Source: Frigidibacter mobilis
GTDB taxonomy: Bacteria; Pseudomonadota; Alphaproteobacteria; Rhodobacterales; Rhodobacteraceae
DNA length: 64,000 nt
Direction of reading: 5' to 3'
Assembly (NCBI RefSeq): GCF_001620265.1
Contig: NZ_CP012661.1
Location: forward strand, 806,001 to 870,000
In this document: piece by piece, positions 1 to 8,542 of the stretch
Layout: each line of letters opens with the position of its first letter
How positions within the stretch are numbered: position 1 is the first letter of the stretch
Position numbers and translations under genes: made by a program
The notes under the pieces: generated by a model
What the model saw: only the letters and a program-made list of their open reading frames with translations
Databases searched by the model: none
Told to the model about the DNA's origin: nothing

Positions 1-589
1 GCGGCGTGTATTCGGCGGGCTTCAGCACCACGGTATTGCCCGCCGCCAGCGCCGGGGCGATCTTCCAGGCCAGCATCAGCAGCGGGAAATTCCACGGGAT
101 GATCTGCCCGCAAACGCCCACCGGCGCCGCGCCCGGAAACTCCTCGGCCAGCAGTTCGGCCCATCCGGCATGGTGGTAGAAGTGCCGGGCGACCAGCGGG
201 ATGTCGATGTCGCGCGTCTCGCGGATCGGCTTGCCGTTGTCGAGCGACTCCAGCACCGCCAGAAACCGCTCACGCTTCTGCACATGGCGGGCCATTGCGT
301 AGAGCCACTTGGCCCGCTCATGCCCCGCCAGCGCCGCCCATCCCGGCTGCGCCGCGCGCGCGGCGGCCACGGCGGCGGCGATGTCGGCCGCGGTGCCTTG
401 AGTGATCTGGGCCAGATTCTCGCCCGTGGCCGGGTTGGTCGTGGCAAAGGTCACCCCAGGCGCGGTGAAGGCGCCGCCGATGAAATGGCCGAAGGTCCCC
501 CGCGCGGCCAGCCACTTCAGCACCTCGGTCGCCGACTCCGGCGCCGGGCCATACTCCATGCTCATCAGGATATCCTTCACACTCGGCAT
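1..589 (-). CDS. Aldehyde dehydrogenase, C-terminal part beyond window edge
   Basis: Reading left from the ATG at 589 the frame is open to base 1, giving about 196 N-terminal residues of an NAD(P)-dependent aldehyde dehydrogenase. Visible family marks are the start [19 protein letters not shown], the NPATGE stretch and the cofactor-binding [19 protein letters not shown] followed by [10 protein letters not shown]. The catalytic Cys and Glu lie outside the window. It starts 11 bases after deoC stops on the same strand. The likely role, inferred from context, is oxidation of the acetaldehyde released by deoxyribose-phosphate aldolase. Family call sure, substrate inferred. Confidence 0.93.
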   Translation of the reverse strand, partial: MPSVKDILMSMEYGPAPESATEVLKWLAARGTFGHFIGGAFTAPGVTFATTNPATGENLAQITQGTAADIAAAVAAARAAQPGWAALAGHERAKWLYAMARHVQKRERFLAVLESLDNGKPIRETRDIDIPLVARHFYHHAGWAELLAEEFPGAAPVGVCGQIIPWNFPLLMLAWKIAPALAAGNTVVLKPAEYTP

Positions 590-599
590 CTCAGCCTCC

Positions 600-1550
600 T
601 CAAGCCAGCGCATGGCGGTGCGAGGCGGCATAGCGCCCGGTGACATGGTGATCGAGCTGCCGCTCGATATCGCCCAGCATCGACGAGGCGCCCAGGCGGA
701 ACAGGTCCGGCTGCAGCCAGTCGTTGCCAAGCTCCTCCTTCATCAGGATCTGCCAAGCGATGGCATCCTTGGCGGCGCGCATCCCGCCCGCGGGCTTGAA
801 GCCGACCCGCGCGCCCGTCCGCGCGCCGTAATCCCGTAGCGCCCGCACCATCACCAGACTGACCGGCAGCGTGGCGTTCACCGGCTCCTTGCCCGTCGAG
901 GTCTTGATGAAATCCGCTCCCGCCTGCATCGCCACCATGCTGGCCTTGTAGACATTGCGCAGGGTCTTCAACTCGCCCGTCGCAAGGATCGCCTTCATGT
1001 GAGCCGCCCCGCAGGCCTCGCGCATCGCCGCCGTCTCGTCATAGAGCGCCTGCCAGTTGCCGGTCAGCACATGGGCGCGGCTGATGACGATGTCGATCTC
1101 TGTCGCGCCCTGCTCGACGGCATAGCGGATCTCGGCCAGCCGCAGCGGCAGCGGCATCAGCCCCGCCGGAAAGCCGGTGGCGACCGAGGCGACGGGGATG
1201 CCAGACCCCTCCAGCGCCTTGACCGCCGGGGCCACCATCGTCGGATAGACGCAGACCGCGCCGGTGGTCAGCTCCTCCAGCCCCAGCCCCTGCAGGATAT
1301 GCGGCGCCAGCGGCTGGCGCGCCTTGGCACACAGCCGCTCGACGCGGGCAGGGGTGTCATCGCCCGACAGCGTGGTCAGGTCGATGCAGCGGATGGCGTT
1401 GACCAGCCAGGCCGCCTGCCATTCCTTCTTGACGCTGCGCCGCGCGGTCAGGCTGGCCGCCCGCAGCTCTGCCGCCGGGGTGTTCACGGCGACGGTGTCG
1501 AACCAGTCGGGGGCCAGCGGGGTGCCGGAATTGCGGCCTAGCTCAGTCAT
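600..1550 (-). CDS. deoC: Deoxyribose-phosphate aldolase
   Basis: A 316-residue DeoC/LacD-family aldolase that cleaves 2-deoxyribose 5-phosphate to glyceraldehyde 3-phosphate and acetaldehyde. The Schiff-base lysine is in DFIKTSTGKEPVNAT, and the second conserved lysine is in VGFKPAGGMRAAKDA. It is longer than the roughly 250-residue E. coli enzyme, like the longer DeoC subgroup. The ATG at 1550 overlaps the end of the upstream regulator by 8 bases, so the two are probably translationally coupled, and the aldehyde dehydrogenase follows directly. Confidence 0.95.
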   Translation of the reverse strand: MTELGRNSGTPLAPDWFDTVAVNTPAAELRAASLTARRSVKKEWQAAWLVNAIRCIDLTTLSGDDTPARVERLCAKARQPLAPHILQGLGLEELTTGAVCVYPTMVAPAVKALEGSGIPVASVATGFPAGLMPLPLRLAEIRYAVEQGATEIDIVISRAHVLTGNWQALYDETAAMREACGAAHMKAILATGELKTLRNVYKASMVAMQAGADFIKTSTGKEPVNATLPVSLVMVRALRDYGARTGARVGFKPAGGMRAAKDAIAWQILMKEELGNDWLQPDLFRLGASSMLGDIERQLDHHVTGRYAASHRHALA

Positions 1551-2538
1551 TGCAACTCTCCAGCGCGAAAATGGCCGTCGCCTCATCAGTGATCAGCACG
1601 TTGACATGATGCGCCCGAAGCGCCGCCAGCGCGACGGCATGTTTCGCGGCGCCCGCAACCACGCCGATGCTGCGCTGGCACCCGGCCAGCGCCTCGAGGC
1701 CAAGCCCCAGCGTGCGGTCATCCAGCGCGGGATCGGCGATCTGCCCGTCCGCGTCGATGAAGCGCCCCATCAGGTCGCCCACCGCGCCCCGGGCCTGCAG
1801 CGCAGCCATCTCTTCCGCGCCCAGATAGCCCGAGGTGACATGCACCGAATCCGGCCCCGCCGCCCCCAGCGAGAACACCAGCACCGGCGCGCCTTCCGCC
1901 AGGCGCAGCACATCGGCCACCACCCGGTCCTGCTGCAGCACCGCGCGGCTGGTGGCACTGCCAAGGATCGCCGGGGCGGGCAGCATGGTCGCGGTGCCGG
2001 GGGCGGCGCGGGCAAAGGCTTCGGCCACCGCATGGGTGCCGGGCATCCCGAGCCGCAGCGACACCGCGCCATTGACCTGAACCACATGTACCCCTGGGGC
2101 CCATCCCTGCGGCAGGCTGCGCGCTACCGCCGCCATCGTGCGGCCCCAGCTGATGCCGATCAGCGCCGGTTTCGGCAGCATCCCCGCCAGATACTCCGCC
2201 GCCGCCCGCGCTACGGCATCGGTTCCCTGCGCCTCGGTTTCGGCCGATTGCACCACGATCGCATCGCGCAGGCCAAAGGCCGATTGCAGCCGCGCCTCGA
2301 GGTCGGGCAGGCGCTGGCGCCGCGGGCTGATCTCGATCCGCACGATGCCTAGGCTGCGCGCCTCGGTCAGCAGCCGGCTGACCTGCCAGCGCGTCAGACC
2401 GAGGTCGGCGGCAATCTCGGTCTGGCTGCGGTCCAGCCGGAAGAACAGCTTCGCCGCCTGCACCATCAGCGCCTCGCGCTGCGCATCGGTGGGCAGGCGG
2501 GGGCCACGCTCATCTGCAGATGTGATAGTATATCCCAT
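1543..2538 (-). CDS. SorC/DeoR-type sugar-binding transcriptional regulator
   Basis: A 331-residue regulator with an N-terminal helix-turn-helix (RSQTEIAADLGLTRWQVSRL, about residues 38-57) and a C-terminal SorC-type sugar-phosphate-binding domain (GISWGRTM, then VHVVQVNGA and GSATSRAVL). It overlaps deoC by 8 bases and is the first gene of a regulator-deoC-aldehyde dehydrogenase operon. By analogy with DeoR/SorC proteins it would repress this operon until a deoxyribose phosphate appears. The ATG at 2538 was chosen because it begins the aligned HTH region; upstream is AT-rich promoter DNA. Confidence 0.88.
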   Translation of the reverse strand: MGYTITSADERGPRLPTDAQREALMVQAAKLFFRLDRSQTEIAADLGLTRWQVSRLLTEARSLGIVRIEISPRRQRLPDLEARLQSAFGLRDAIVVQSAETEAQGTDAVARAAAEYLAGMLPKPALIGISWGRTMAAVARSLPQGWAPGVHVVQVNGAVSLRLGMPGTHAVAEAFARAAPGTATMLPAPAILGSATSRAVLQQDRVVADVLRLAEGAPVLVFSLGAAGPDSVHVTSGYLGAEEMAALQARGAVGDLMGRFIDADGQIADPALDDRTLGLGLEALAGCQRSIGVVAGAAKHAVALAALRAHHVNVLITDEATAIFALESCND

Positions 2539-2676
2539 ATGTGAGATTAGGCTTGCCGGGGGCAGCGCGTCAAGCCTGAGGACCGAGGCAGTGTGTCGCG
2601 TTACCCTGAAGAAAATCCGTGGCAAGGATGAAGACAAAGGCCGACGCAACTCGGCTCTGTCCGGCCCCGCTAATTC

Positions 2677-2705
2677 TTGACAAAAAAACTTGGAACCATT
2701 ACCCG
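2677..2705 (+). promoter_or_regulatory. Possible sigma-70 promoter for exbB-exbD-exbD-tonB
   Basis: A perfect TTGACA at 2677-2682 is followed 17 bases later by TACCCG, a poor -10. It sits 35 bases upstream of the exbB start in an unusually A-rich stretch of an otherwise GC-rich intergenic region. I see no convincing Fur, RirA or Irr box. The -35 is clear; the promoter assignment is tentative. Confidence 0.35.
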
Positions 2706-2739
2706 GATGGAAATGCCCCGGATTTGAAAGGCCGCTCTC

Positions 2740-3462
2740 ATGGATGAAACGGCAATCGTCGAGACACCGACCAACGCCTTCGCGCGGATGATCGCCTTCA
2801 TCGACATGGGCGGCGCCGCCATGTGGGTGATCGCAATCCTTTCGGTGCTGACCGTCGCGCTGATCCTGTGGAAGGTCCTTCGTCTGCTCGCCTATGGCGC
2901 ATGGTCGGGCGGGCGCCACTCCGAGCGGGCCATCGCGCTCTGGTCCGAGGGCCGGTTCGATGCGGCCCTTGCCGAGATTGCTGGCCGCCGCTCGCTGCGC
3001 GCGCGGCTGGTGCGCTGCGCCATGCAGGCTGCCTCTGACCCCGAGCTTGATGCCACCGCCGCCAAGGCCGAGACCGCCCGCGTCGCCCGCCACCTGCTGC
3101 TGCAGGCCCGCAGCGGGCTGCGTGCGCTGGAGCTGGCCTCGACCATCGGCCCGCTGCTCGGCCTTCTGGGCACCGTCACCGGCATGATCGCGGCGTTCCA
3201 GGCGCTGCAGGAGGCTGGCGCCCGCGCCGACCCGGCCACCCTGGCGGGCGGCATCTGGGAGGCGCTGCTGACCACCGCCGCCGGGATGGCCGTGGCGATT
3301 CCGGCGCAGATCGCGCTGACATGGTTCGAAAGCGTCGTGGACCGCCTGCGCCATGACATGGAGGATGCCGCGACCCGGATCTTCCAGCGTGCCCCCCGCG
3401 CTGCCGTCCCGCGCCGCAATCTGGCCAGCGCGCCGATCCCGCTCAGCGCGGCGGCCGAGTGA
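2740..3462 (+). CDS. exbB: ExbB/TolQ/MotA-family proton channel protein
   Basis: A 240-residue inner-membrane stator subunit that, with ExbD, couples proton flow to TonB. A first membrane helix lies at about residues 25-50. The family core near residues 128-190 reads LELASTIGPLLGLLGTVTGM, then GGIWEALLTTAAGMAVAIPAQ, giving two further helices. It heads a compact operon: its stop overlaps the start of the first exbD as TGATG, and a second exbD and tonB follow. The neighbouring receptor and FecCD-type importer point to iron uptake rather than Tol function. Confidence 0.94.
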   Translation: MDETAIVETPTNAFARMIAFIDMGGAAMWVIAILSVLTVALILWKVLRLLAYGAWSGGRHSERAIALWSEGRFDAALAEIAGRRSLRARLVRCAMQAASDPELDATAAKAETARVARHLLLQARSGLRALELASTIGPLLGLLGTVTGMIAAFQALQEAGARADPATLAGGIWEALLTTAAGMAVAIPAQIALTWFESVVDRLRHDMEDAATRIFQRAPRAAVPRRNLASAPIPLSAAAE

Positions 3463-3839
3463 TGTTCGAATTCGGCGCAGACCGACCGCGCCGGCGGCCG
3501 AACCTCACGCCGATGATCGACGTGGTGTTCCTGCTGCTGGTGTTCTTCATGCTCGCCTCGCGCTTTGGGACCGACATGACCCTGCCGCTGACGGTGGCGG
3601 GGCAGGGAGGCGGCTATTCCGGCCCGCCGCGGCTGGTGGACATTTCTCCCGAGGCGCTGTCGCTGAACGGCAGCCCCATCGCCCCCGAGGTGCTGGCCGA
3701 GGCGCTGGCGGCGCTGACCGAGGATCCGGGCGACGCCATCGTGCTCCGTGCCCGGGACGAGGCGACCCTGCAACAGGTGATCGCGGTGATGGATGTGCTG
3801 AAGGCCGCCGGCTTCACCCGTCTGGTGCTGGTGGAGTAG
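3462..3839 (+). CDS. exbD: ExbD biopolymer transporter, first copy with the membrane Asp
   Basis: A 125-residue ExbD/TolR-family protein with a short basic cytoplasmic N-terminus (RPRRRPN), one membrane helix (PMIDVVFLLLVFFMLASRF, about residues 17-35) and a periplasmic domain. Asp20 in PMID is the counterpart of the proton-carrying Asp25 of E. coli ExbD. ATG 3462 was chosen over the GTG three bases earlier because it overlaps the exbB stop. A second exbD follows after 3 bases. Confidence 0.93.
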   Translation: MFEFGADRPRRRPNLTPMIDVVFLLLVFFMLASRFGTDMTLPLTVAGQGGGYSGPPRLVDISPEALSLNGSPIAPEVLAEALAALTEDPGDAIVLRARDEATLQQVIAVMDVLKAAGFTRLVLVE

Positions 3840-3842
3840 CCG

Positions 3843-4259
3843 ATGGATTTCTCGGACCCGCCCCGCAAGGCCCCGGCTGAAAACCTGCTGCCGATGATTA
3901 ACGTAGTGTTCCTGCTGCTGATCTTCTTCCTGATCTCGGCGCAGCTGACCCCGCCCGAGCCCTTCCCCGTAACCCCGCCCGAGGCCGAGGCGGAAGCAGA
4001 GGCAGAGGGAGACTTCACCCTGCACCTGGATGCGTCGGGCGAGGTCGGCTACCGCGATGCCATCGGGCAGGATCAGGCGCTGGCGGCGCTGACCGCCGCG
4101 CGGGACGGCTATTGCGCGACGGAGGATTGCGAGGCCGCGCCCCCCGCGCTGCTGCTGCGCGCCGATGGCGCGGTGCCCGCGGCGCGGCTGGCGGCGCTGA
4201 TGCCCGCGCTTGGCCAACTGGGCTTTGCCCGTGTCGATCTGGTCACGGCCCTGCCATGA
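3843..4259 (+). CDS. Second ExbD-family protein, membrane Asp replaced by Asn
   Basis: A 138-residue paralogue of the preceding ExbD: short N-terminus, one membrane helix PMINVVFLLLIFFLISAQL (about residues 17-35), and a periplasmic domain with an acidic PPEAEAEAEAEGD linker. It carries Cys at about 92 and 97 (CATEDC), absent from the first copy. At the position aligned with the proton-carrying Asp it has Asn20, codon AAC at 3900-3902. The stop overlaps the tonB ATG. It probably forms a mixed ExbD pair with the first copy, since it should not carry protons alone. Confidence 0.9.
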   Translation: MDFSDPPRKAPAENLLPMINVVFLLLIFFLISAQLTPPEPFPVTPPEAEAEAEAEGDFTLHLDASGEVGYRDAIGQDQALAALTAARDGYCATEDCEAAPPALLLRADGAVPAARLAALMPALGQLGFARVDLVTALP

Positions 4260-5155
4260 GCGGAAAACTTCACGCCCTCGCCGCGCTGTCCGTGGCCGTT
4301 GCCCTGCATCTGGCCGCCTTCGCCTGGCGCCCGCCGGTGGCTGGCGCCACCGCCTCGGGGTCGGGCGGCGATGCGCTGGTCTCGCTCGAGGCCTCCAGCG
4401 GGTCTATCGCCCAGATGGTCGAGGAGTGGGAGCGCGCGCCGGAGCCGGTGGCAGAGCCGGAGCCGCAGCTGCCGCAGCCCGAAATGGTGCAGCCCGACCC
4501 GCCACCGCAACTGGCCCTGCCGGATATGCCCGAGACGCCGCTGCCGGTGCCCACGCCGATGATGGCCCTGCCCGAGGCGCCGGAAATGCCGGATATGGAT
4601 ATCGCGGAACTGCCGCCGCCGGAACCGGAGGCAGAGCCGGAGCCGGAGCCTGAACCCGCGCCTGAGCCCTTGCCCGAGACCCGGCCCGAACCCCGGCCCG
4701 AGCCGGAACCCGAACCCGAGCCGAAACCGCGCGCAGAGCCGCAGCCTCGCCGCCAGCCCGCGACGCCGCCCTCGGCCAGCGCCCCGGCGCAGCGCGCCGC
4801 GGGCAGTGGCGGCGGAGCCTTTGCCGGCGCAGCGGGCAGCGCCGAAAGCGCCACCTCGCGCGCCCGGGCCAATGACCTCAAGGCGGGCTGGGGCGCTGCA
4901 ATCCGGGCACGGGTGGAACGGCGCAAGTCCTATCCACGCGATGCAGGCTCCGCCAGCGGTACGGTCACGGTGGAAGTTTCGGTGGCGCGCAACGGCGCCC
5001 TCCTGGGCGTGGCAGTGACCAGCTCGTCCGGGAGCCCGGCCCTGGATGCCGCGCTGCTCAAGGCGGTGCGTGCGGCCGGCCGCTTCCCCGCGGCGCCAGC
5101 CGGCTTGGGCGAGGCAAGCTATTCGTTCATCCTGCCGATGAGCTTTTCGCCATGA
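4256..5155 (+). CDS. tonB: TonB energy transducer
   Basis: A 299-residue periplasm-spanning protein. An N-terminal membrane anchor (about residues 5-24, with His18 in the position typical of the TonB signal anchor) is followed by a very long Pro/Glu-rich spacer, roughly residues 60-165 with runs of EP/PEP and almost no Lys. The C-terminal TonB domain includes YPRDAGSASGTVTVEVSV and ends in YSFILPMSFSP. The acidic spacer differs from the mixed EP/KP spacer of E. coli TonB. The ATG overlaps the stop of the second exbD as ATGA. Confidence 0.92.
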   Translation: MSGKLHALAALSVAVALHLAAFAWRPPVAGATASGSGGDALVSLEASSGSIAQMVEEWERAPEPVAEPEPQLPQPEMVQPDPPPQLALPDMPETPLPVPTPMMALPEAPEMPDMDIAELPPPEPEAEPEPEPEPAPEPLPETRPEPRPEPEPEPEPKPRAEPQPRRQPATPPSASAPAQRAAGSGGGAFAGAAGSAESATSRARANDLKAGWGAAIRARVERRKSYPRDAGSASGTVTVEVSVARNGALLGVAVTSSSGSPALDAALLKAVRAAGRFPAAPAGLGEASYSFILPMSFSP

Positions 5156-5306
5156 TCTTTCCGTGCGCGCTTTCCGGCGCGTGTTGACTCGCCCCTGCCA
5201 CTGGCGCACAGCAAGACCAGTCAGCCGCGTTCGGACGCAGGGCCAGCCATCCCCGCACACCCGCCCCGACCCCTGCGTAAAAGGGGGGGCCGAACCGGAT
5301 AGCCTG

Positions 5307-6224
5307 ATGTCCTTCCGTCCGCAGATGACCAGCTCCACCCGCGGCATCCGTGCACGCAGCCCGCTGCGCTGGCGGGCCTGGGACGGGGTCGTCGCCGATC
5401 TGTGGCAGGCGGAGGGGCAGGAGGGCGGCGGCGGGCATTACCTGTCGCCCGATCCGCGGCTGGTGGTCTTTCTGGATGATGGCGCCGCGGCCATCGACCT
5501 GTCGGAGCGCGCCGATTTCCGCGACGCCCCCGCCGGGGTGTCGGTGCTCTATGTTCCGGCGGGTCGGCCGCTCTGGTCGCGGATCACCCGGGGCAGCGTG
5601 TTCTGCCATCTCGACCTGCATTTCGAGGCGGCGAGCCTGGCCCGGCGGCTGGCCGCAGTGCCGGGGCTGGACCTGACCCGCCCCGTATTGAGGCAGGGCG
5701 AGCCGCGGATTCGGGCTCTGGCTGCGATGGTGGCGGCGGAATGCGCGGCCCCGGCGCGCCATCACCTTCTGCTCGACGGGCTGACCCAGGCGCTGCTGGC
5801 CGAGGTCTTTGCCTTGCCGCCCGAAGAGGCGGGCACGCGGCCTGCCGAAGCTCGGGGCGGGCTGACCCCGCACCAGTTGCGCAGCGTCACGGCGCATATG
5901 CGCGCCCGGCTGGACCGACGCGTTGCCATTGCCGAACTGGCGGCGGCGGTGGGCCTGTCGGAAAGCTGGTTCGCCCATGCCTTCAAGCAAAGTACCGGCC
6001 AGCCCCCGCATCGCTGGCAGATGCAGATGCGGATCGAGCGGGCGCGGGCGCTGCTGAAGGATCCCGCACTGACAGTTGCTGCGGTGGCTGGTGCCACCGG
6101 CTTTGCCGATCAGGCGCATCTGACCCGCGCCTTCCGCAGTGTGACCGGCACCACGCCCGCCGTCTGGCGCCGCAACGTGCCCCCCGTTCCCGCCGCACCC
6201 CTCGCCGCTTTGCAGCGGAAATGA
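5307..6224 (+). CDS. AraC-family transcriptional regulator
   Basis: A 305-residue regulator with an N-terminal cupin-like ligand domain and a C-terminal double HTH. The first HTH is near VAIAELAAAVGLSESWFAHA; the second is near LTVAAVAGATGFADQAHLTR, ending FRSVTGTTPAVWRRN. It lies directly upstream of the TonB-dependent receptor on the same strand. AraC proteins in this position usually activate the receptor in response to the incoming ferric siderophore, as PchR-type regulators do. The start is uncertain: ATG 5307 was chosen from where the family domain begins; the frame is open back to 5163. Confidence 0.88.
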   Translation: MSFRPQMTSSTRGIRARSPLRWRAWDGVVADLWQAEGQEGGGGHYLSPDPRLVVFLDDGAAAIDLSERADFRDAPAGVSVLYVPAGRPLWSRITRGSVFCHLDLHFEAASLARRLAAVPGLDLTRPVLRQGEPRIRALAAMVAAECAAPARHHLLLDGLTQALLAEVFALPPEEAGTRPAEARGGLTPHQLRSVTAHMRARLDRRVAIAELAAAVGLSESWFAHAFKQSTGQPPHRWQMQMRIERARALLKDPALTVAAVAGATGFADQAHLTRAFRSVTGTTPAVWRRNVPPVPAAPLAALQRK

Positions 6225-6325
6225 CAAGGCGCAGCAGAAAGCGACAAGACCGCCGTAATTTCCCGATTTAAACAGTCGGAATTTCCGGGCCGCCCCCGCG
6301 GCCCCCCAACTTGCAGGACAGATTG

Positions 6326-8440
6326 ATGACACGCGCGCCCTCCCTCGCGCGGTTTCTGGGCCAGACCGCCCTTGCCGCGCTTCCCGCCCTTGTGCCGTTC
6401 GCAGCCTCTGCGCAGGCGCTCACCGAGTTGGAACCGATCCTGGTTGAAGCCGGGGACGACACTGGCACCGGCCCTGTTGCCGGCAAGGCCAATCCCGCCA
6501 CGCAAGCCGGATCCAAGACCGCGACCCCGGTGACCGAGATCCCGCAATCGGTGTCAGTGATCGGCGCCGAAGTGCTGCAAGCGCGCAACCTGTCCAAGAT
6601 CGACGAGGCGTTCGGCTATACCGCGGGCGTGATCGGCGCGCCCTATGGCTATGACAGCGATACCAACTGGCATTTCATCCGCGGCTTCTCCTCCACCTCG
6701 ACCGGCGTGTTTCAGGACGGGCTGGCGCATTACGCCTATGGCTTTGGCGGCTTCTACATCGACCCCTATGCCATCGAACGGATCGAGGTGCTGAAAGGCG
6801 CCGCATCGGTGCTTTATGGCGGGGCCAATCCCGGCGGGCTGGTCAACTATGTCTCCAAGGTGCCGACCGGCACCACCGGCGGCAGCGCCGAGGTCGGCGT
6901 CAATGAAGAGGGCCGGGCCTGGGCCGGGATCGACAGCAATGGCGTGACCGAGGGCGGGCTGGCCTACCGGCTGATCGGCAAGGTTGCGCGGGTGGACGGC
7001 AACGGTGCGTTTGACGAAGGCTTCCACGGCATCCTCGCGCCCTCGCTGTCCTTCACCACCGAGGCGGGCACCGAAGTCACCCTGCTGGCGAGCTACACCA
7101 AGGTCGACGAAGACCATACCGGCGGCGCCTGGCTGCCCTATGTCGGCACCGTGGTCAGCGGCAGCTTTGGCCGCATCGACCGCGATTTCAACACCGGAGA
7201 GCCGGCGCTGGACTGGTATGAGCGCGAGCAGTTCCTGGCGACCGGGATCTTCCGCCACGACTTCGGCAATGGCTGGACGCTGACCAACACCAGCCGCGCC
7301 GGCTGGTCCGATATCGACGAAAGCGCGCCCTATGGCTATGCGCTGAACGCTGCGACCAACAGCGTTGCCCGGATCAACTTCGCGCATCAGACCGAAACCC
7401 GCACCGTCCTGTCCGACACGCGGCTGGAGACCACGCTGCAGACCGGCGCGCTGGAACACCGGCTGATGGCCGGGCTGGACCTGAAATGGTTCGAGATGAA
7501 GCAGGTGCAGGCCGCCAGCCTGGCGACAGATCTGTCGCTGACCAATCCGGTCTATGGCACCCCGCAAGCGCCGCTGCCGGCCCCTTACATCGACAGCACC
7601 GTCACCCAGCAGCAGGCCGGGCTCTATGTGCAGGACCAGATCCGCTGGGGTAATGGCTGGATCGGCACGCTGAACGGCCGCCATGACGTGGTGAAGACCG
7701 AGTCCGAGGGCGCGCCGGAGTTTGACAGCACCGACCGCGAAACTTCCTGGCGGCTGGGGCTGGCCCGGCAGTTCGAGGGCGGCCTCACGCCCTATGCCTC
7801 CTACGCCACCTTTTTCAACCCGCAGCTCGGCACCCTCAGCAGCGGCGCCCCGCGACAGGCGGAGACCGGCGAGCAATACGAGATCGGCGTGAAATGGGCA
7901 CCCACCGGCCGCAACCTGCTGGTGACCCTCGCCGCCTTCGACCTGACGCGCGAGAATGTGGTGCAGACGAATGGCATGCTGACCAACCAGCTTGGCACCG
8001 TGCGGGCGCGCGGGCTGGAGCTGGAGGCGGTGGGCGAGCTGGCACAGGGCCTGACAGTGACCGCTGCCTATACCGACATGGATGTCGAGGTCGAAGAGGG
8101 CAACGATCCTACCACAGAAGGCAAGACCCCCTATTCCACCATCGAACGCTTCGCCTCGCTGGGGCTGAGCTACAGGCTGCCGCAGGTGCCGGGACTGACC
8201 GTTTCGGGCGGCGTGCGCTATCTCGGCTCCAGCTGGGCCGACAATGCCAACACGCTCAAGGTGCCCTCGGTCACGCTCTACGATGCCGGGGTCAGCTATG
8301 ACCTTGCCGAAGGGTGGAACGCCAATTTCGCGGTCAGCAACCTGACGGACGAAACCTATGTCGCCTCCTGCCAGGGCGCGTCCTCGTGCTTCTATGGCGA
8401 CGGTCGCAAGGCCAGCCTCGTCTTGCGCAAGGCCTGGTGA
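6326..8440 (+). CDS. TonB-dependent siderophore receptor
   Basis: A 704-residue outer-membrane receptor. Residues 1-30 are a signal peptide ending AASAQA. A TonB-box-like LEPILVEAG lies near residues 35-43, followed by the plug (TPVTEIPQSVSVI, FIRGF, then IERIEVLKGAASVLYGGANP with GGLVNYVSK) and a 22-strand-type barrel from about residue 170. The last residue is an aromatic Trp, as barrel insertion requires. The plug resembles the ferric-hydroxamate (FhuA-like) receptor group, but the ligand cannot be read from sequence. An AraC regulator precedes it and an ABC protein follows. Confidence 0.93.
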   Translation: MTRAPSLARFLGQTALAALPALVPFAASAQALTELEPILVEAGDDTGTGPVAGKANPATQAGSKTATPVTEIPQSVSVIGAEVLQARNLSKIDEAFGYTAGVIGAPYGYDSDTNWHFIRGFSSTSTGVFQDGLAHYAYGFGGFYIDPYAIERIEVLKGAASVLYGGANPGGLVNYVSKVPTGTTGGSAEVGVNEEGRAWAGIDSNGVTEGGLAYRLIGKVARVDGNGAFDEGFHGILAPSLSFTTEAGTEVTLLASYTKVDEDHTGGAWLPYVGTVVSGSFGRIDRDFNTGEPALDWYEREQFLATGIFRHDFGNGWTLTNTSRAGWSDIDESAPYGYALNAATNSVARINFAHQTETRTVLSDTRLETTLQTGALEHRLMAGLDLKWFEMKQVQAASLATDLSLTNPVYGTPQAPLPAPYIDSTVTQQQAGLYVQDQIRWGNGWIGTLNGRHDVVKTESEGAPEFDSTDRETSWRLGLARQFEGGLTPYASYATFFNPQLGTLSSGAPRQAETGEQYEIGVKWAPTGRNLLVTLAAFDLTRENVVQTNGMLTNQLGTVRARGLELEAVGELAQGLTVTAAYTDMDVEVEEGNDPTTEGKTPYSTIERFASLGLSYRLPQVPGLTVSGGVRYLGSSWADNANTLKVPSVTLYDAGVSYDLAEGWNANFAVSNLTDETYVASCQGASSCFYGDGRKASLVLRKAW

Positions 8441-8542
8441 TCGGGCAGTCATGGTCCGGCATGGGGTGGGCGAAAGCCTGCCCCGAAACCTCCGGCGGGC
8501 GGTCCTGATCCGCCGCCTTTCCGTTCCTCAAGCGAGTCCCCC

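Noticed and set aside
1264..2352. Long plus-strand open frame across deoC and the regulator
   Set aside because: It is Arg/Gln/His-rich, has no family match, and lies antisense to two well-supported genes; GC-rich DNA gives many such frames.
2505..2550. Direct GTGA repeats upstream of the SorC/DeoR regulator as an operator
   Set aside because: Short and imperfect; no clear symmetry, so not enough to call a site.
4430..4750. Repetitive CCGGAGCC-like DNA in tonB
   Set aside because: It encodes the normal Pro/Glu-rich spacer of TonB, so it needs no separate explanation.
6554..8452. 632-codon minus-strand frame opposite the TonB-dependent receptor
   Set aside because: The receptor has signal, plug and terminal aromatic residue; the antisense frame has no domain and typical shadow composition.
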